Origin: Nitrospirota bacterium
Lineage (GTDB): Bacteria > Nitrospirota > Thermodesulfovibrionia > Thermodesulfovibrionales > SM23-35
NCBI GenBank assembly: GCA_040754395.1
Contig: JBFMCL010000031.1
Span: 1 to 34,268 of the forward strand
Direction of reading: 5' to 3'
DNA length: 34,268 nucleotides
Notes under the pieces: generated by a model
What the model saw: only the letters and a program-made list of their open reading frames with translations
The model's database searches: none
Told to the model about the DNA's origin: nothing
Program-made: the position numbers and the translations under genes
In this document: piece by piece, positions 1 to 8,518 of the stretch
Numbering within the stretch: the stretch's first letter is position 1
Layout of the letters: the number at the start of each line of letters is the position of its first letter

Positions 1-26
1 GAGAATATCGTGTATACTCTGTTCAT
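1..26 (-). CDS. 5' end of a gene leaving the window, possibly an IS4-type transposase
   Basis: An ATG at 26-24 (minus strand) is preceded by AAGGAGGAA (41-33) at ideal spacing, so a gene clearly starts here. Only MNRVYTIF can be read before the sequence ends. IS4-family transposases with a DUF4372-type N-terminus often begin with a short run resembling xTVFSQ. That resemblance, with the repeat-like motif at 112-125, suggests a transposase, but eight residues cannot prove it. Confidence 0.4.
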
Positions 27-125
27 GGTCTGTTCCTCCTTGCTGGTATAGGGTTTGGTCACCACTATTTTCCAACAAGTATAAAGAACAGACCGATATT
101 TATAAATATTTACCGGACACTAATG
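1..125 (-). mobile_element. Probable left-edge insertion-sequence end (5' end, partial)
   Basis: On the minus strand the motif CATTAGTGTCCGGT (positions 125-112) matches 13 of 14 bases of CATTACTGTCCGGT at 34146-34159, next to the right edge. Inward from it lie an AT-rich stretch and, about 85 bases on, a strong ribosome binding site and start codon running off the edge. This looks like the terminal inverted repeat and promoter region of an insertion sequence. The element boundary and any target duplication cannot be fixed, and no transposase body is visible. Confidence 0.4.
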
Positions 126-164
126 ACATAATATGAATAATTGGATACTATACGAAGAGCATGC

Positions 165-476
165 TTATTTGTGATATGGTTCAACACGTAGATTGCTCTT
201 TACCGACTTCACACCACTTACTTCTGTAGATATGTCAATGATTCTTTTTTCTGCGTCCCTGTCCGGAACAACACCTGTAAGTGTGACATTTCCCCTGAAC
301 GAGTCAACATTGATCTTGAGGTAATTAAGGGACGGTTCTCTGACAATATGGGCATTGATAGTTGTCGTAATGGAAGCATCGTCTACTATCTCACCGGCTG
401 TTCTCCCTGTCAGGGATGCACATCCTGTGGTGCACATAATGAAAACCGCAAGAAATATGCACAGTAATCGTCTCAA
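165..476 (-). CDS. BON-domain lipoprotein
   Basis: Small exported lipoprotein of about 103 residues. It starts with two arginines, a hydrophobic stretch and a lipobox ending CTTGC, so the mature protein should be lipid-anchored. The rest is one BON domain (SITTTINAHI through SGVKSVKSNL), the alpha/beta fold of OsmY-like proteins thought to bind membranes or phospholipids. I chose the TTG at 476 because CAGGAG lies six bases upstream and the signal peptide then has normal length. A GTG at 515 would add 13 residues without a good ribosome binding site. It is divergent from the gapN-like gene. The partner and exact role are unknown. Confidence 0.8.
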   Translation of the reverse strand: MRRLLCIFLAVFIMCTTGCASLTGRTAGEIVDDASITTTINAHIVREPSLNYLKINVDSFRGNVTLTGVVPDRDAEKRIIDISTEVSGVKSVKSNLRVEPYHK

Positions 477-573
477 GATACGCTCCTGTAGAATTCTTGT
501 ATTTAATGATTTCACGATTCGTTCAACTTGTCAAGATCAGGGTGGTTACATATATAGCATGAAAGCTGCACTC

Positions 574-602
574 TTGTGCAAATCCGCTTTCTGTAATAGA
601 AT
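574..602 (+). promoter_or_regulatory. Candidate sigma70 promoter for the gapN-like gene
   Basis: TTGTGC (574-579), a 17-base spacer and TAGAAT (597-602) lie about 45 bases before the chosen start at 647. Spacing is ideal and the -10 box is close to consensus. Inferred by eye only. Confidence 0.45.
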
Positions 603-646
603 ACTACTTTCTTTTTTGCGCATATTCCGTGCACGGAAGAATAATA

Positions 647-2296
647 ATGAAGATGTATTGGAGTATTCCAGTGACGCTCGATGAACGAATAGAAACGATA
701 TTTCCTAAGATTGAAGATGTTCCGGAGAAATTCTTCCTGAAATCATCTGTAAGTCAGAAAGAGTATCTGATCAACGGAGAATTGCGCGTATGGGAGGGTA
801 AGACGCAGGAAGTTCTCTCGCCGATATCATTGGTGACATCATCTGGCCTATCGAAAATAACGCTAGGCAGTTATCCTATTTTGACAGAAAATGAGTCAGC
901 AGAGGCACTTGAGGCTGCAAAAATAGCGTATAACAACGGAAGAGGACTCTGGCCTGCGCTGCCCGTCTATGACCGCATAAATTATATGGAAGGTTTCCTG
1001 AAACGGATGAAGAGTAGCAAAAAGGAGATAGTTGCCCTGCTGATGTGGGAAATAGGAAAACCGTTCCATGAGGCAGAAAGGGAGTTTGACAGGACGGTTG
1101 ACTATATTACGAATAGCGTCGAAGCGATGAAATTCCTTAACAGAACGTCCTCACAGTTTGTCATCGAGAAGGGAATCATCGGTCAGATACGGAGAGCCCC
1201 GCTCGGTGTAGTGCTCTGCATGGGGCCGTTCAATTATCCGCTGAATGAAAGCTTTACAACACTCATACCAGCGCTGCTCACGGGAAATACTGTTATCTTC
1301 AAACCGCCGAAAATTGGGGTGCTCCTGCATTATCATCTGCTGAAGGCATTCAGAGATTCCTTTCCCCCCGGAGTGGTAAATACCGTGTACGGAGAAGGCA
1401 GCCAGGTCATAACACCGCTCATTGTTTCGGGAGAAATTGACATGCTTGCTTATATCGGATCGAGCAGAGTGGCAGATATCCTGAAAAGCGGACATCCGAG
1501 ACCGCACAGATTCCGTGCTGTTCTCGGTCTTGAAGCGAAGAATCCCGCGATTATTCTGCCGGATGCCGATCTTGACATAACCATACCCGAATGCATTGAA
1601 GGCAGCCTTTCCTTTAACGGTCAGAGATGCACAGCGCTGAAGATATTATTTGTTCATCATGACATTGCAGGACGGTTTCTCGATAAATTTTCGGAAGCCA
1701 TCGGGAATGTCAGCATCGGCATGCCATGGCATGAAAACGTGATGATTACACCCCTTCCCGTAACCGGCAAAACAGAATATCTTTCGAGACTCATAACGGA
1801 TGCAAGGGCATACGGCGCACAGATACTGAATCCATGCGGAGGAAAGGTCAACCATACATTCATGTATCCCGCTCTTGTATTTCCTGTAAACAAACATATG
1901 AGGCTGTACAGTGAAGAGCAGTTTGGCCCTGTTGTTCCTGTTGTTCCTTATGATGACATCGAAGTTCCCATACATTATATCGTTGAATCAAGCTATGCTC
2001 AGCAGGTAAGCATATTCGGCAATAATCAGGACACTATCGGAAGACTTCTTGACGTACTGGTTAACCAGGTATGCAGGGTAAATATCAACAGCAAATGCCA
2101 GCGCGGTCCGGACATTTTTCCGTTTGCAGGAAGAAAGGACTCGGGAGAAGGAACTCTGTCCGTATCCGATGCCCTTCGTGCATTCTCGGTTCGGACGATT
2201 GTTGCTGCAACGGAAACAGCAAAAAACAAAACAATATTTCAGCGAATCGTAAGAGAACGAAGATCCAATTTTCTCTCGACGGACGTTATCCCGTAA
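647..2296 (+). CDS. gapN: NADP-dependent non-phosphorylating glyceraldehyde-3-phosphate dehydrogenase-like aldehyde dehydrogenase
   Basis: Aldehyde dehydrogenase superfamily member of 549 residues. Its pattern best fits GapN, which oxidises glyceraldehyde 3-phosphate directly to 3-phosphoglycerate with NADP. Visible hallmarks are the MGPFNYPLNE segment, the catalytic-glutamate motif LGLEAKNP, the nucleophile motif FNGQRCTA, and EEQFGPVVPV late in the protein. An N-terminal extension of roughly 60 residues before the standard core (including KEYLINGELRVW) occurs in longer GapN-like proteins. Start 647 is preferred because GGAAGA sits seven bases upstream; a GTG at 629 is also in frame. The gene is alone on its strand and converges on the TolC-like gene with a 22-base gap. 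Substrate specificity is inferred from motifs; another aldehyde is possible. Confidence 0.8.
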   Translation: MKMYWSIPVTLDERIETIFPKIEDVPEKFFLKSSVSQKEYLINGELRVWEGKTQEVLSPISLVTSSGLSKITLGSYPILTENESAEALEAAKIAYNNGRGLWPALPVYDRINYMEGFLKRMKSSKKEIVALLMWEIGKPFHEAEREFDRTVDYITNSVEAMKFLNRTSSQFVIEKGIIGQIRRAPLGVVLCMGPFNYPLNESFTTLIPALLTGNTVIFKPPKIGVLLHYHLLKAFRDSFPPGVVNTVYGEGSQVITPLIVSGEIDMLAYIGSSRVADILKSGHPRPHRFRAVLGLEAKNPAIILPDADLDITIPECIEGSLSFNGQRCTALKILFVHHDIAGRFLDKFSEAIGNVSIGMPWHENVMITPLPVTGKTEYLSRLITDARAYGAQILNPCGGKVNHTFMYPALVFPVNKHMRLYSEEQFGPVVPVVPYDDIEVPIHYIVESSYAQQVSIFGNNQDTIGRLLDVLVNQVCRVNINSKCQRGPDIFPFAGRKDSGEGTLSVSDALRAFSVRTIVAATETAKNKTIFQRIVRERRSNFLSTDVIP

Positions 2297-2318
2297 GTAC
2301 ACGATACCATTGGGTTAC

Positions 2319-3614
2319 TTAGAGATTTCCGGTAACATACTTCAGTCTCAGGGCTGCCAATACGGCATCATAGACGGCATTATAGAAGTTGCTGTAGCTT
2401 TTGATGCGGAGAGATTCGGCATCAAGAACTTCGGTATTGATACCGACACCTTCACGATATCGGTCTTTCACCACTCTCAGGTTTTCTTCTGACTGTTTCA
2501 TGGCATCACGGCTTACCTCAATACGCCTGTGGGTTACATCGATCTCCAGGCATGCCTGCCTGACCCACAGGCTGATCATCGAAGCTGTGTTTGCACGAAG
2601 GTTTTTCAGTGCTTCTGCCTTCTGCAGCAGGTGCCCTGAATTATATCGCGATATTCCACCGTCGAAAATATTCCATGTGAGGCCGAACGTGGCCGACCAG
2701 ACATCTTCATACAGTTGGTATTTATTCTGCTGATAGCTGTAGGTGCTGGAAACGGCAATCTGTGGTCCGGAGGAAGCGCGTATTCCTGACGCCTGATGCT
2801 GTAATGCCCTGACCTGTTCGTCAAGAGATGAAAGTTCGGGACGGTTCTGCAGGGCCTTCGAAGTCATTTCATTGATATCCGGGTTGAAATGCTCTGCAGA
2901 AAGGTCCTCAAGGGTGACCCGATGGTCGAGGGAGCGGTCCATAAGCCTGTTATAAGAAGCATAGGCAATATCGAGAGTGTTAAGCGTCTGTATCAGCCTC
3001 TGGCGGGCGTCTGCAAGTGCAACCTGCGAAGCAAGAAGGTCGTTTTTTGTCACTACACCCTGATCATAAAAGTTGGCAACATCCTTTGCATGGGATTCGA
3101 GGCTCCCGACGTTTCCCTCTGCCACTGCAACAAGGCTTTTTGCCCTTAACACGTTCACATACGCCTCAGCGACATCAAGCTTCACATCAAGAGAAGTCTT
3201 TGTTTCATCATGTACCGAAGTATTCAAAACGGCTGCGGCAGTATCGATCCCGCTGGTGATACGGCCGCTCGAGAAAAGAGGAACTGTAATGGAAACACTG
3301 AAGGAAAGGCTTTTATCTTCAGCGGTATGGATTTCCAGAGGGGTGCTGCCCGGAACATGAAACAGTGCCCCGGGGTCATTGTTCAGTATAGAATATCCGC
3401 TTTCCAGTGAGAGAGAGGGCAGGCGAACGGCAAGGGCTGATGAGAGATTCAGCCGGTTTGCTTCAGTATAATTACGGCTTGCGATTATGCGCTTGTCCGC
3501 AGAGAGAGCGGTTTTCCATGCTTCTTCGAGCGTCTCTGCAGCTGAAAAACCGGAGTATATCCAGAAAAAACATATTGCAGCAATAAAAGATCTGAACAGT
3601 GACCGTTTGAACAT
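2319..3614 (-). CDS. TolC-family outer membrane efflux protein
   Basis: 431 residues with an N-terminal signal peptide (hydrophobic stretch ending near SGFSAAE). The body shows the two-repeat helical pattern of the TolC/OEP family, for example LDVAEAYVNVLRAKSLVAVA in the first repeat and LWVRQACLEIDVTHRRIEVS in the second, each followed by YDQGVVTKNDLL or YREGVGINTEVL. Such proteins trimerise into an outer-membrane barrel with a periplasmic helical tunnel for efflux pumps or type I secretion. No inner-membrane pump or membrane-fusion gene lies beside it, so its partner is elsewhere. AAAGG lies about eight bases before the ATG. The upstream region carries a good -10 box and a palindrome, suggesting repressor control. 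Confidence 0.88.
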   Translation of the reverse strand: MFKRSLFRSFIAAICFFWIYSGFSAAETLEEAWKTALSADKRIIASRNYTEANRLNLSSALAVRLPSLSLESGYSILNNDPGALFHVPGSTPLEIHTAEDKSLSFSVSITVPLFSSGRITSGIDTAAAVLNTSVHDETKTSLDVKLDVAEAYVNVLRAKSLVAVAEGNVGSLESHAKDVANFYDQGVVTKNDLLASQVALADARQRLIQTLNTLDIAYASYNRLMDRSLDHRVTLEDLSAEHFNPDINEMTSKALQNRPELSSLDEQVRALQHQASGIRASSGPQIAVSSTYSYQQNKYQLYEDVWSATFGLTWNIFDGGISRYNSGHLLQKAEALKNLRANTASMISLWVRQACLEIDVTHRRIEVSRDAMKQSEENLRVVKDRYREGVGINTEVLDAESLRIKSYSNFYNAVYDAVLAALRLKYVTGNL

Positions 3615-3655
3615 GATGTAGACCTTTCGGTTTCATGATATGGAATGAGACGCAG

Positions 3656-3692
3656 CAGTGAATGCGTATTCACTGTTACGTTCACTATTATA
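3656..3692 (-). promoter_or_regulatory. Promoter with palindromic operator upstream of the TolC-like gene
   Basis: On the minus strand a perfect TATAAT -10 box lies at 3692-3687, although no good -35 box is seen. Just downstream, where transcription would start, is a perfect inverted repeat, CAGTGAAT-N4-ATTCACTG (3656-3675). A further half-site-like GTGAACGTAAC lies between the two (3685-3675). This layout is typical of a TetR-type operator on an efflux gene. The regulator is not in the window. Confidence 0.55.
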
Positions 3693-3813
3693 CTTGATTT
3701 TCAGTATGCATGTTCGGACTCAAAATCATTGAATTCCGGGCAATGAATTGATTCCTGCTGCTTCAACAAATTATATGTGATGTTTGAAGGAAATCGTTGA
3801 ATAATACGTGTTA

Positions 3814-5607
3814 TCAAAATTTGCCGAGGTTTTTCGCCAGTGCGGTCGTTTCCTGCAACAGATTTTCAACTTCAGCAATCCCTCTCCCCCAGAACCTTTC
3901 ATCAGAAATATCTATACCGATATTCATGAAGATGTTCCTCGGAGAATCAGACAGGCCTGCTGAAAGAAATTCCTTTATCTTTGATATGAATGAGGGAATT
4001 TCCTTCACAGAGTTCTGGAGTGATTTGGATATCAGGAGTCCGCTTGCGTAAGAATAGACATAGAAGAAGCTCCTGATATGTCCCCAGTATACCCACCAGT
4101 TTTCTGAACCGGGAGACTGTTCAACGGCATCCCCCATGTATGCGGCCATATTTTTCTGAAAAAGCTTTCCTATTTCTTCCTTTGAAAGGTATCCTTTCGC
4201 TCTGAATTCTGCATGCAGTTCATGTTCGAAACAGTAGCAGGCGATCTGTCTGAATATCGTTGATACTTCGTCATTAAGTCTCATCATCATGACCGATAGT
4301 CTCAGTTCATCATCCGCATTTCGCAGCATCTCCTGAAGCACGAAATCTTCCATGAATGTGCTTGCCACTTCTGCTGTTGAAATCGGCGTTCCAAAGTTCA
4401 GCGCATTCTGACTGGCTCTGGTCAATTCATTATTTATTCCGTGACCCATTTCATGTGCAAGGGTGAGAACATCATTCAGTCTGCCGGTATGGTTCAGGAG
4501 AATATATGTAGGGTGAGATATGAGGTGATGAGCACAGAACGCTCCGCTTGTCTTGCCCTTTCTCGGATAGACATCGAAATGACCGTTCTGTATGAACCTC
4601 TCAAGGATATCCGCAAATGATATGTCGAGCTTTCTGAACACCGAAAGGAGCAGCCTGAGGGATTCCCGGTAAGAATATCTCCTGCTGATATTCCCGTATT
4701 CCACATTCCTTTCATGATATTGCAGCTTTCTGACATTAAGAAGACGTGCCTTCAGTGAGTAATATCTCGAAGAGATGTCGAAATTATCGGATACAGTTCT
4801 GACAAGGGCATCTACGATATCACTTTCAATATCATCGCTCATATGTCTGGAGAGATCGGGGCGAGAAAAGCCCCGAAGATCGTCATCTACTTTCTTGTTA
4901 GCAAGGATAGCGTTTATTTCTGCCTCAGCAACATCAGCATGACGCTCAAGGATGTCGTTGAATGCCCGTGCTGCCGAATTCCTGGTTTTCTTGTCGCTGC
5001 TGTTCATAAGGCTGATCAATTCGGAAAAAGTCCTGCGGCTTTTGCTGCCGCTTTCGGTGACTATCTCCCGTTCTTCCTTCACAAGAAAACCTGATGTCAT
5101 CTTGACCCAATTTGAGTATGAGGAAGGTGTTTTAAGGTTCATAATCTTTTCTTCGGATTCGCTCAGAAGATATCTGGACTCTGCGAAAATGCGTTCAAGG
5201 AAATGCCTGTATGGCCTGAGGCGTGGATGTCGGAGGAATTTCTTCTGGGAACGTTCAGGAATCCCGGCTAGCCGGAGATGGAAGAACTGTATATCGTTTT
5301 CGATCTTTTTACTGTTCTGCTCGATAATATTGAAGCGTGCCTTGAGCTTCGGATCATTCTGATCCTGGGAAGTTCGAAGCCAGAAATAGTACCCCTCGTC
5401 ACCATCTGCTCCGTATAATCTTCTCCATCTTTCATATTCATCGAGCGCCTGGTGCAGTATCAAAGGGGACCTGAGATAATCAGAACGGGCTTTCCATTTA
5501 TTTATGAATGCATAGCTTCTTCTTTTTACCGTTTTTCTCTTTGCTCCTATTGAAGGATCGTCGTCACCGTCAAAGAGATGGGTAAGATTCCAGGCGACAT
5601 GTTTCAT
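3814..5607 (-). CDS. M3-family zinc oligoendopeptidase (PepF-like)
   Basis: 597-residue cytoplasmic metallopeptidase with no signal peptide. The zinc site HEMGH is at residues 385-389 (H385, E386, H389), and the third ligand is likely E413 in STAEVAS, matching clan MA family M3 (oligoendopeptidase F). The C-terminal region HELHAEFRAKG and the YVYSYASGLLISKSL segment also fit M3 helices. It would cleave short peptides, probably for peptide recycling. The ATG at 5607 has only a weak GGAG ten bases upstream. A strong terminator separates it from the OmpA-type gene upstream, so it is probably transcribed alone. It may also read through into the TolC-like gene 199 bases downstream. Confidence 0.9.
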   Translation of the reverse strand: MKHVAWNLTHLFDGDDDPSIGAKRKTVKRRSYAFINKWKARSDYLRSPLILHQALDEYERWRRLYGADGDEGYYFWLRTSQDQNDPKLKARFNIIEQNSKKIENDIQFFHLRLAGIPERSQKKFLRHPRLRPYRHFLERIFAESRYLLSESEEKIMNLKTPSSYSNWVKMTSGFLVKEEREIVTESGSKSRRTFSELISLMNSSDKKTRNSAARAFNDILERHADVAEAEINAILANKKVDDDLRGFSRPDLSRHMSDDIESDIVDALVRTVSDNFDISSRYYSLKARLLNVRKLQYHERNVEYGNISRRYSYRESLRLLLSVFRKLDISFADILERFIQNGHFDVYPRKGKTSGAFCAHHLISHPTYILLNHTGRLNDVLTLAHEMGHGINNELTRASQNALNFGTPISTAEVASTFMEDFVLQEMLRNADDELRLSVMMMRLNDEVSTIFRQIACYCFEHELHAEFRAKGYLSKEEIGKLFQKNMAAYMGDAVEQSPGSENWWVYWGHIRSFFYVYSYASGLLISKSLQNSVKEIPSFISKIKEFLSAGLSDSPRNIFMNIGIDISDERFWGRGIAEVENLLQETTALAKNLGKF

Positions 5608-5667
5608 AGTTGATATGCTCCGAGGGTAATATTATGAATGTAAAAACTGATCAAAAAACATGAAAAG

Positions 5668-5711
5668 AACACAAAAAACTCCCCGCTTTGAGGCGGGGAG
5701 TTTTTTGTGTT
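5668..5711 (-). terminator. Strong rho-independent terminator after the OmpA-domain gene
   Basis: A perfect 19-bp stem (5668-5686 with 5693-5711) encloses the six-base loop TTTGAG. The GC-rich core is CTCCCCGC/GCGGGGAG, flanked by runs of six A and six T, so it could work in both directions. It follows the OmpA-domain gene (stop at 5725) and precedes the M3 peptidase start. Confidence 0.9.
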
Positions 5712-5724
5712 ATGACAGGTGATG

Positions 5725-6396
5725 CTAATCACCCATAATAAGGATCTCAACCCTTCTGTTTTTCGCTCTGCCTGAGCGCGTCTTGTTTGACGCAACAGGT
5801 TGAGTCTCTCCGTAACCGATTGTACTTATTTTTGAACCGTCAAATCCTCCTTTCTCGATAAGATATTTCATTGTGGCATCTGCTCTTCTCTCTGAAAGCC
5901 CCTGGTTATATTTTTCAGTTCCGGTGGAATCGGTATGGCCTTCCAGTTTTATTCTGGCACCCGGATACTTTTTAATGAAATCAATCGCTTTTTTCAGCTG
6001 AGCCATATCGGATTTTCTTATGACCGCCTTGTCAAAGTCAAAATTAATCGTCAGGGTAAACCTGTCGATAACCCTCTCTGCCTTGGCAGGACAAAGGGCA
6101 TTTGCTTTTTTGGTAGCGTCCTTGGCCATTGCAATAGCCTCTTTTGTCCGGCATGCCCAGAATGTTTCATATGCGCTGTCCTTCTTGTTTTTTGCGTCAG
6201 CAAATTCAACAGGGCACTGTTTGTCCTTTCCGGCCTTCTGCGCAGTATCAACAGCCCTCTCAGCCGCAGGCAATTCATTTGGATAATACCAGATTCCCTT
6301 CTTCGGGGCAAACTCCATTCCCGCACAACCAGTCAGGAACAGTAATGATAAAACAGAGATCACGACAAATAGTCTTTTCAAGGGGATTGTTGTCAC
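5725..6396 (-). CDS. OmpA/Pal-domain lipoprotein
   Basis: 223 residues. The signal peptide ends in the lipobox LTGC, giving a lipid-anchored periplasmic protein. The middle (about 35-120) is lysine- and alanine-rich and helical. The last 105 residues are an OmpA-like peptidoglycan-binding domain: FDFDKAVIR, then GHTDSTGTEKYNQGLSERRA and IGYGETQPVASN, ending with GRAKNRRVEI. It probably ties the outer membrane to peptidoglycan, as Pal does. No Tol genes are adjacent, so the Pal name is not justified. The GTG start at 6396 is supported by AAGGAGGTG five bases upstream. The gene ends in a strong hairpin terminator and diverges from the PPC-domain gene. Confidence 0.9.
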   Translation of the reverse strand: MTTIPLKRLFVVISVLSLLFLTGCAGMEFAPKKGIWYYPNELPAAERAVDTAQKAGKDKQCPVEFADAKNKKDSAYETFWACRTKEAIAMAKDATKKANALCPAKAERVIDRFTLTINFDFDKAVIRKSDMAQLKKAIDFIKKYPGARIKLEGHTDSTGTEKYNQGLSERRADATMKYLIEKGGFDGSKISTIGYGETQPVASNKTRSGRAKNRRVEILIMGD

Positions 6397-6618
6397 GTTT
6401 ACACCTCCTTGTGGAAAAATTAGTATATCGGAAAAATCAACATGCTAACCTCAGATGCTGGACCATATATCACCCCCTTTTTGGATTGAAATTATATAAG
6501 AAAATACATCCTTGAACTGCTATTTCGAAAATTATATCATATCTCTTACTGAATTTTAACAATGTCGAGAGTTTTTTTGATTTGAGTACCATGAAAAAAT
6601 CATTCAAAGGAGGTGAGC

Positions 6619-7053
6619 ATGAAATACCAGATTGGCACAGCGGGAAGGATAATCGTTGCGAGGTTCGAGGACAAGGAAGATATTCTTGATACTCTCATAA
6701 ACATCGCAAAAAAGGAGAATGTAAGGAGTGCGGTGTTGTATCTCCTTGGTGGTATAAAACAGGGAAGGATTGTGGTTGGTCCGGAAGAAGAAACGATGCC
6801 GCCAAAACCGGTATGGAAGAATATTGAGGAAAGCCATGAGGTCGTCGGGATTGGCACGATTTTCTGGCAGGACAACGAACCGAAGATACATTTTCACGGG
6901 GCATTTGGAAAAAAGGAAATGGTAAAGGTTGGCTGCCTGAGGGGGACGTCCGAAACCTTTCTCGTGCTTGAAGCCTTTATCGTAGAGATTAAGGGCATCG
7001 ATGCAAAAAGGGAACTTGATCCTGTTTCCGGATTGTCTCTTTTGAAACTGTAG
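6619..7053 (+). CDS. PPC/DUF296-domain protein
   Basis: 144-residue single-domain protein of the PPC (DUF296) family, named for plant and prokaryote conserved DNA-binding proteins. The typical pattern is seen: RIIVARFEDKEDI near the start, AVLYLLGGIKQGRI, SHEVVGIGTIF, then the histidine-rich IHFHGAFGKK, which usually forms a metal site, and ETFLVLEAFI near the end. Bacterial members form trimers; their function is poorly defined and DNA binding is not certain. The start at 6619 is set by AAAGGAGG at 6606-6613; a GTG at 6613 lies inside that site. It sits six bases before the L,D-transpeptidase gene and is probably cotranscribed with it. Confidence 0.85.
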   Translation: MKYQIGTAGRIIVARFEDKEDILDTLINIAKKENVRSAVLYLLGGIKQGRIVVGPEEETMPPKPVWKNIEESHEVVGIGTIFWQDNEPKIHFHGAFGKKEMVKVGCLRGTSETFLVLEAFIVEIKGIDAKRELDPVSGLSLLKL

Positions 7054-7059
7054 CCCAGC

Positions 7060-7917
7060 ATGAAAACAATACGCTTGCTCCTCCTTCTCCTTGTTGTTAT
7101 ACCGTCTCTCGCGGAAGCGGATATGGTAATCGGCGGAGAAATTGTTTACAAGGTGGTGAAAGGTGACACGATTGAACATATAGGGGCAAAATTAGGGGTA
7201 AACTGGAGAAGCATTGTTAAAAATAACGGAATAGATATAAGAAAACCTCTCAGGATAGGGCAGGAAATACGGGCTGACAACAGGAAGATAGTACCAAGAA
7301 AAATCGATAATGGCATCATCATAAACATTCCTGACAAGACCTTATACTATTTTATAGAAGGTGAACTTGTACATTCTTTTCCGGTTGGCCTGGGCAAACC
7401 TGCATGGATGACTCCTGAAGGAAAATTTACCATAGTATTAAAACAGAAAAACCCGACATGGTATGTCCCGAAGTCGATACAGCGTGAGATGGAAATGAAA
7501 GGAGATGTTGTAAAGGATATTGTGCCTCCAGGGCCGAATAATCCTTTGGGCAGGTATTCTGTGAAGACATCATTGCCCGGAATCCTCATTCATGAGACGA
7601 TATGGCCGACATCTGTGTATCAGTACAGAAGTCACGGTTGCATACGCGTTTTGCCGTCTGATATGGAAGAATTTTTTAATAGGGTTGAGATAAGCACATC
7701 AGGTGAGATACTATATAATACAGTTAAGGTTGCTGTTTCCAATGACGAGAGGATACTGCTTGAGGTGAACAGAGATATATACAGAAAAATTGTCAGCCTG
7801 GATGCTGAAGCAAAGCAAATGATCATCAACGCAGGACTCGAAGAAAAGGTTGACTGGCAGAAGGTGGATATGGTGGTAAGAGAAAAATCGGGTATTCCGG
7901 AAGATATAACCTTATGA
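7060..7917 (+). CDS. L,D-transpeptidase (YkuD) with LysM domain
   Basis: 285 residues with a signal peptide (hydrophobic run ending near SLAEA). A LysM peptidoglycan-binding motif follows (about 29-72: YKVVKGDTIEHIGAKLGV). The YkuD catalytic domain comes next (about 85-220), with the active-site motif SHGCIRV, putting the nucleophile at C194 and its histidine at H192. Such enzymes form 3-3 crosslinks in peptidoglycan or attach lipoproteins to it. A C-terminal tail of about 65 residues follows the domain. No ribosome binding site is visible; translation is probably coupled to the gene upstream. The end overlaps the next gene by four bases. Confidence 0.93.
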   Translation: MKTIRLLLLLLVVIPSLAEADMVIGGEIVYKVVKGDTIEHIGAKLGVNWRSIVKNNGIDIRKPLRIGQEIRADNRKIVPRKIDNGIIINIPDKTLYYFIEGELVHSFPVGLGKPAWMTPEGKFTIVLKQKNPTWYVPKSIQREMEMKGDVVKDIVPPGPNNPLGRYSVKTSLPGILIHETIWPTSVYQYRSHGCIRVLPSDMEEFFNRVEISTSGEILYNTVKVAVSNDERILLEVNRDIYRKIVSLDAEAKQMIINAGLEEKVDWQKVDMVVREKSGIPEDITL

Positions 7918-8513
7918 TAACGAGAAGGAAATTTTTCAGAGCATTGTTTGCCGGTTCGGCAATGCTCTGTTGCAGCGATGTTTTTGCTTCAAAGAACGCT
8001 CTCGAAGAAGTCGCCTCGCTTATGCTCGGCAAAAAACCCGGTGCCGCTGAACGCAGCGTATCAAGAAAATTTCCCGATGAAAAAAAGCTGAGCATGCAGA
8101 ATATTCATACGGGAGAAAGTCTTAATATCCAGTATTATTCAGACGGTGTCTATGATCTTGAAGCCATTGGCAGGATAAATTATTTTCTCAGATGCCATTA
8201 CACAGATGAAGTAAAGGAAATCGACATTGGTCTTTTAGACCTCCTCTGTTGCATAAAAGACAAAATAGGTCATGACAAAACAATACAGATAATATCAGGG
8301 TACCGCTCGGACATTTATAATCATTTCCTGATAAGCCAGGGACGGAATGTAAGCAAGAACAGTCTTCACCTGCAGGGCATGGCTATCGACTTTACCCTGG
8401 AAGGGATACACACCAGTACCATTTCACAAATCGCAAAATCATTCGAAGCAGGAGGTGTGGGGCAATATCCTGAATTTGTCCATATCGACGTGGGCAGGGT
8501 AAGATACTGGTAA
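7914..8513 (+). CDS. DUF882 / YcbK (MepK)-like murein endopeptidase, Tat-exported
   Basis: 199 residues. The N-terminus TRRKFFRAL is a twin-arginine motif followed by a hydrophobic stretch, implying Tat export. The C-terminal domain matches the DUF882/peptidase M15A group: SGYRSDIYNHFL, then HLQGMAIDF (zinc ligands H152 and D159) and FVHIDVG (H190). In E. coli the relative MepK cuts peptidoglycan crosslinks, including 3-3 bonds made by L,D-transpeptidases. The ATG overlaps the stop of the L,D-transpeptidase gene (ATGATAA), so the two are translationally coupled. The exact bond cleaved here is inferred. Confidence 0.87.
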   Translation: MITRRKFFRALFAGSAMLCCSDVFASKNALEEVASLMLGKKPGAAERSVSRKFPDEKKLSMQNIHTGESLNIQYYSDGVYDLEAIGRINYFLRCHYTDEVKEIDIGLLDLLCCIKDKIGHDKTIQIISGYRSDIYNHFLISQGRNVSKNSLHLQGMAIDFTLEGIHTSTISQIAKSFEAGGVGQYPEFVHIDVGRVRYW

Positions 8514-8518
8514 AGAAT

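Noticed and set aside
529-534. Perfect TTGACA on the minus strand upstream of the BON lipoprotein gene
   Set aside because: No acceptable -10 box at 16-18 bases; the best AT-rich hexamer is over 20 bases away.
3801-3814. Near-palindrome ATAATACGTGTTAT at the end of the M3 peptidase gene
   Set aside because: Imperfect, AT-rich and overlapping the stop codon; probably chance.
5604-5795. Minus-strand frame spanning the terminator between the OmpA-domain gene and the M3 peptidase
   Set aside because: It runs through the hairpin and overlaps the end of the OmpA-domain gene in another frame; no protein features.
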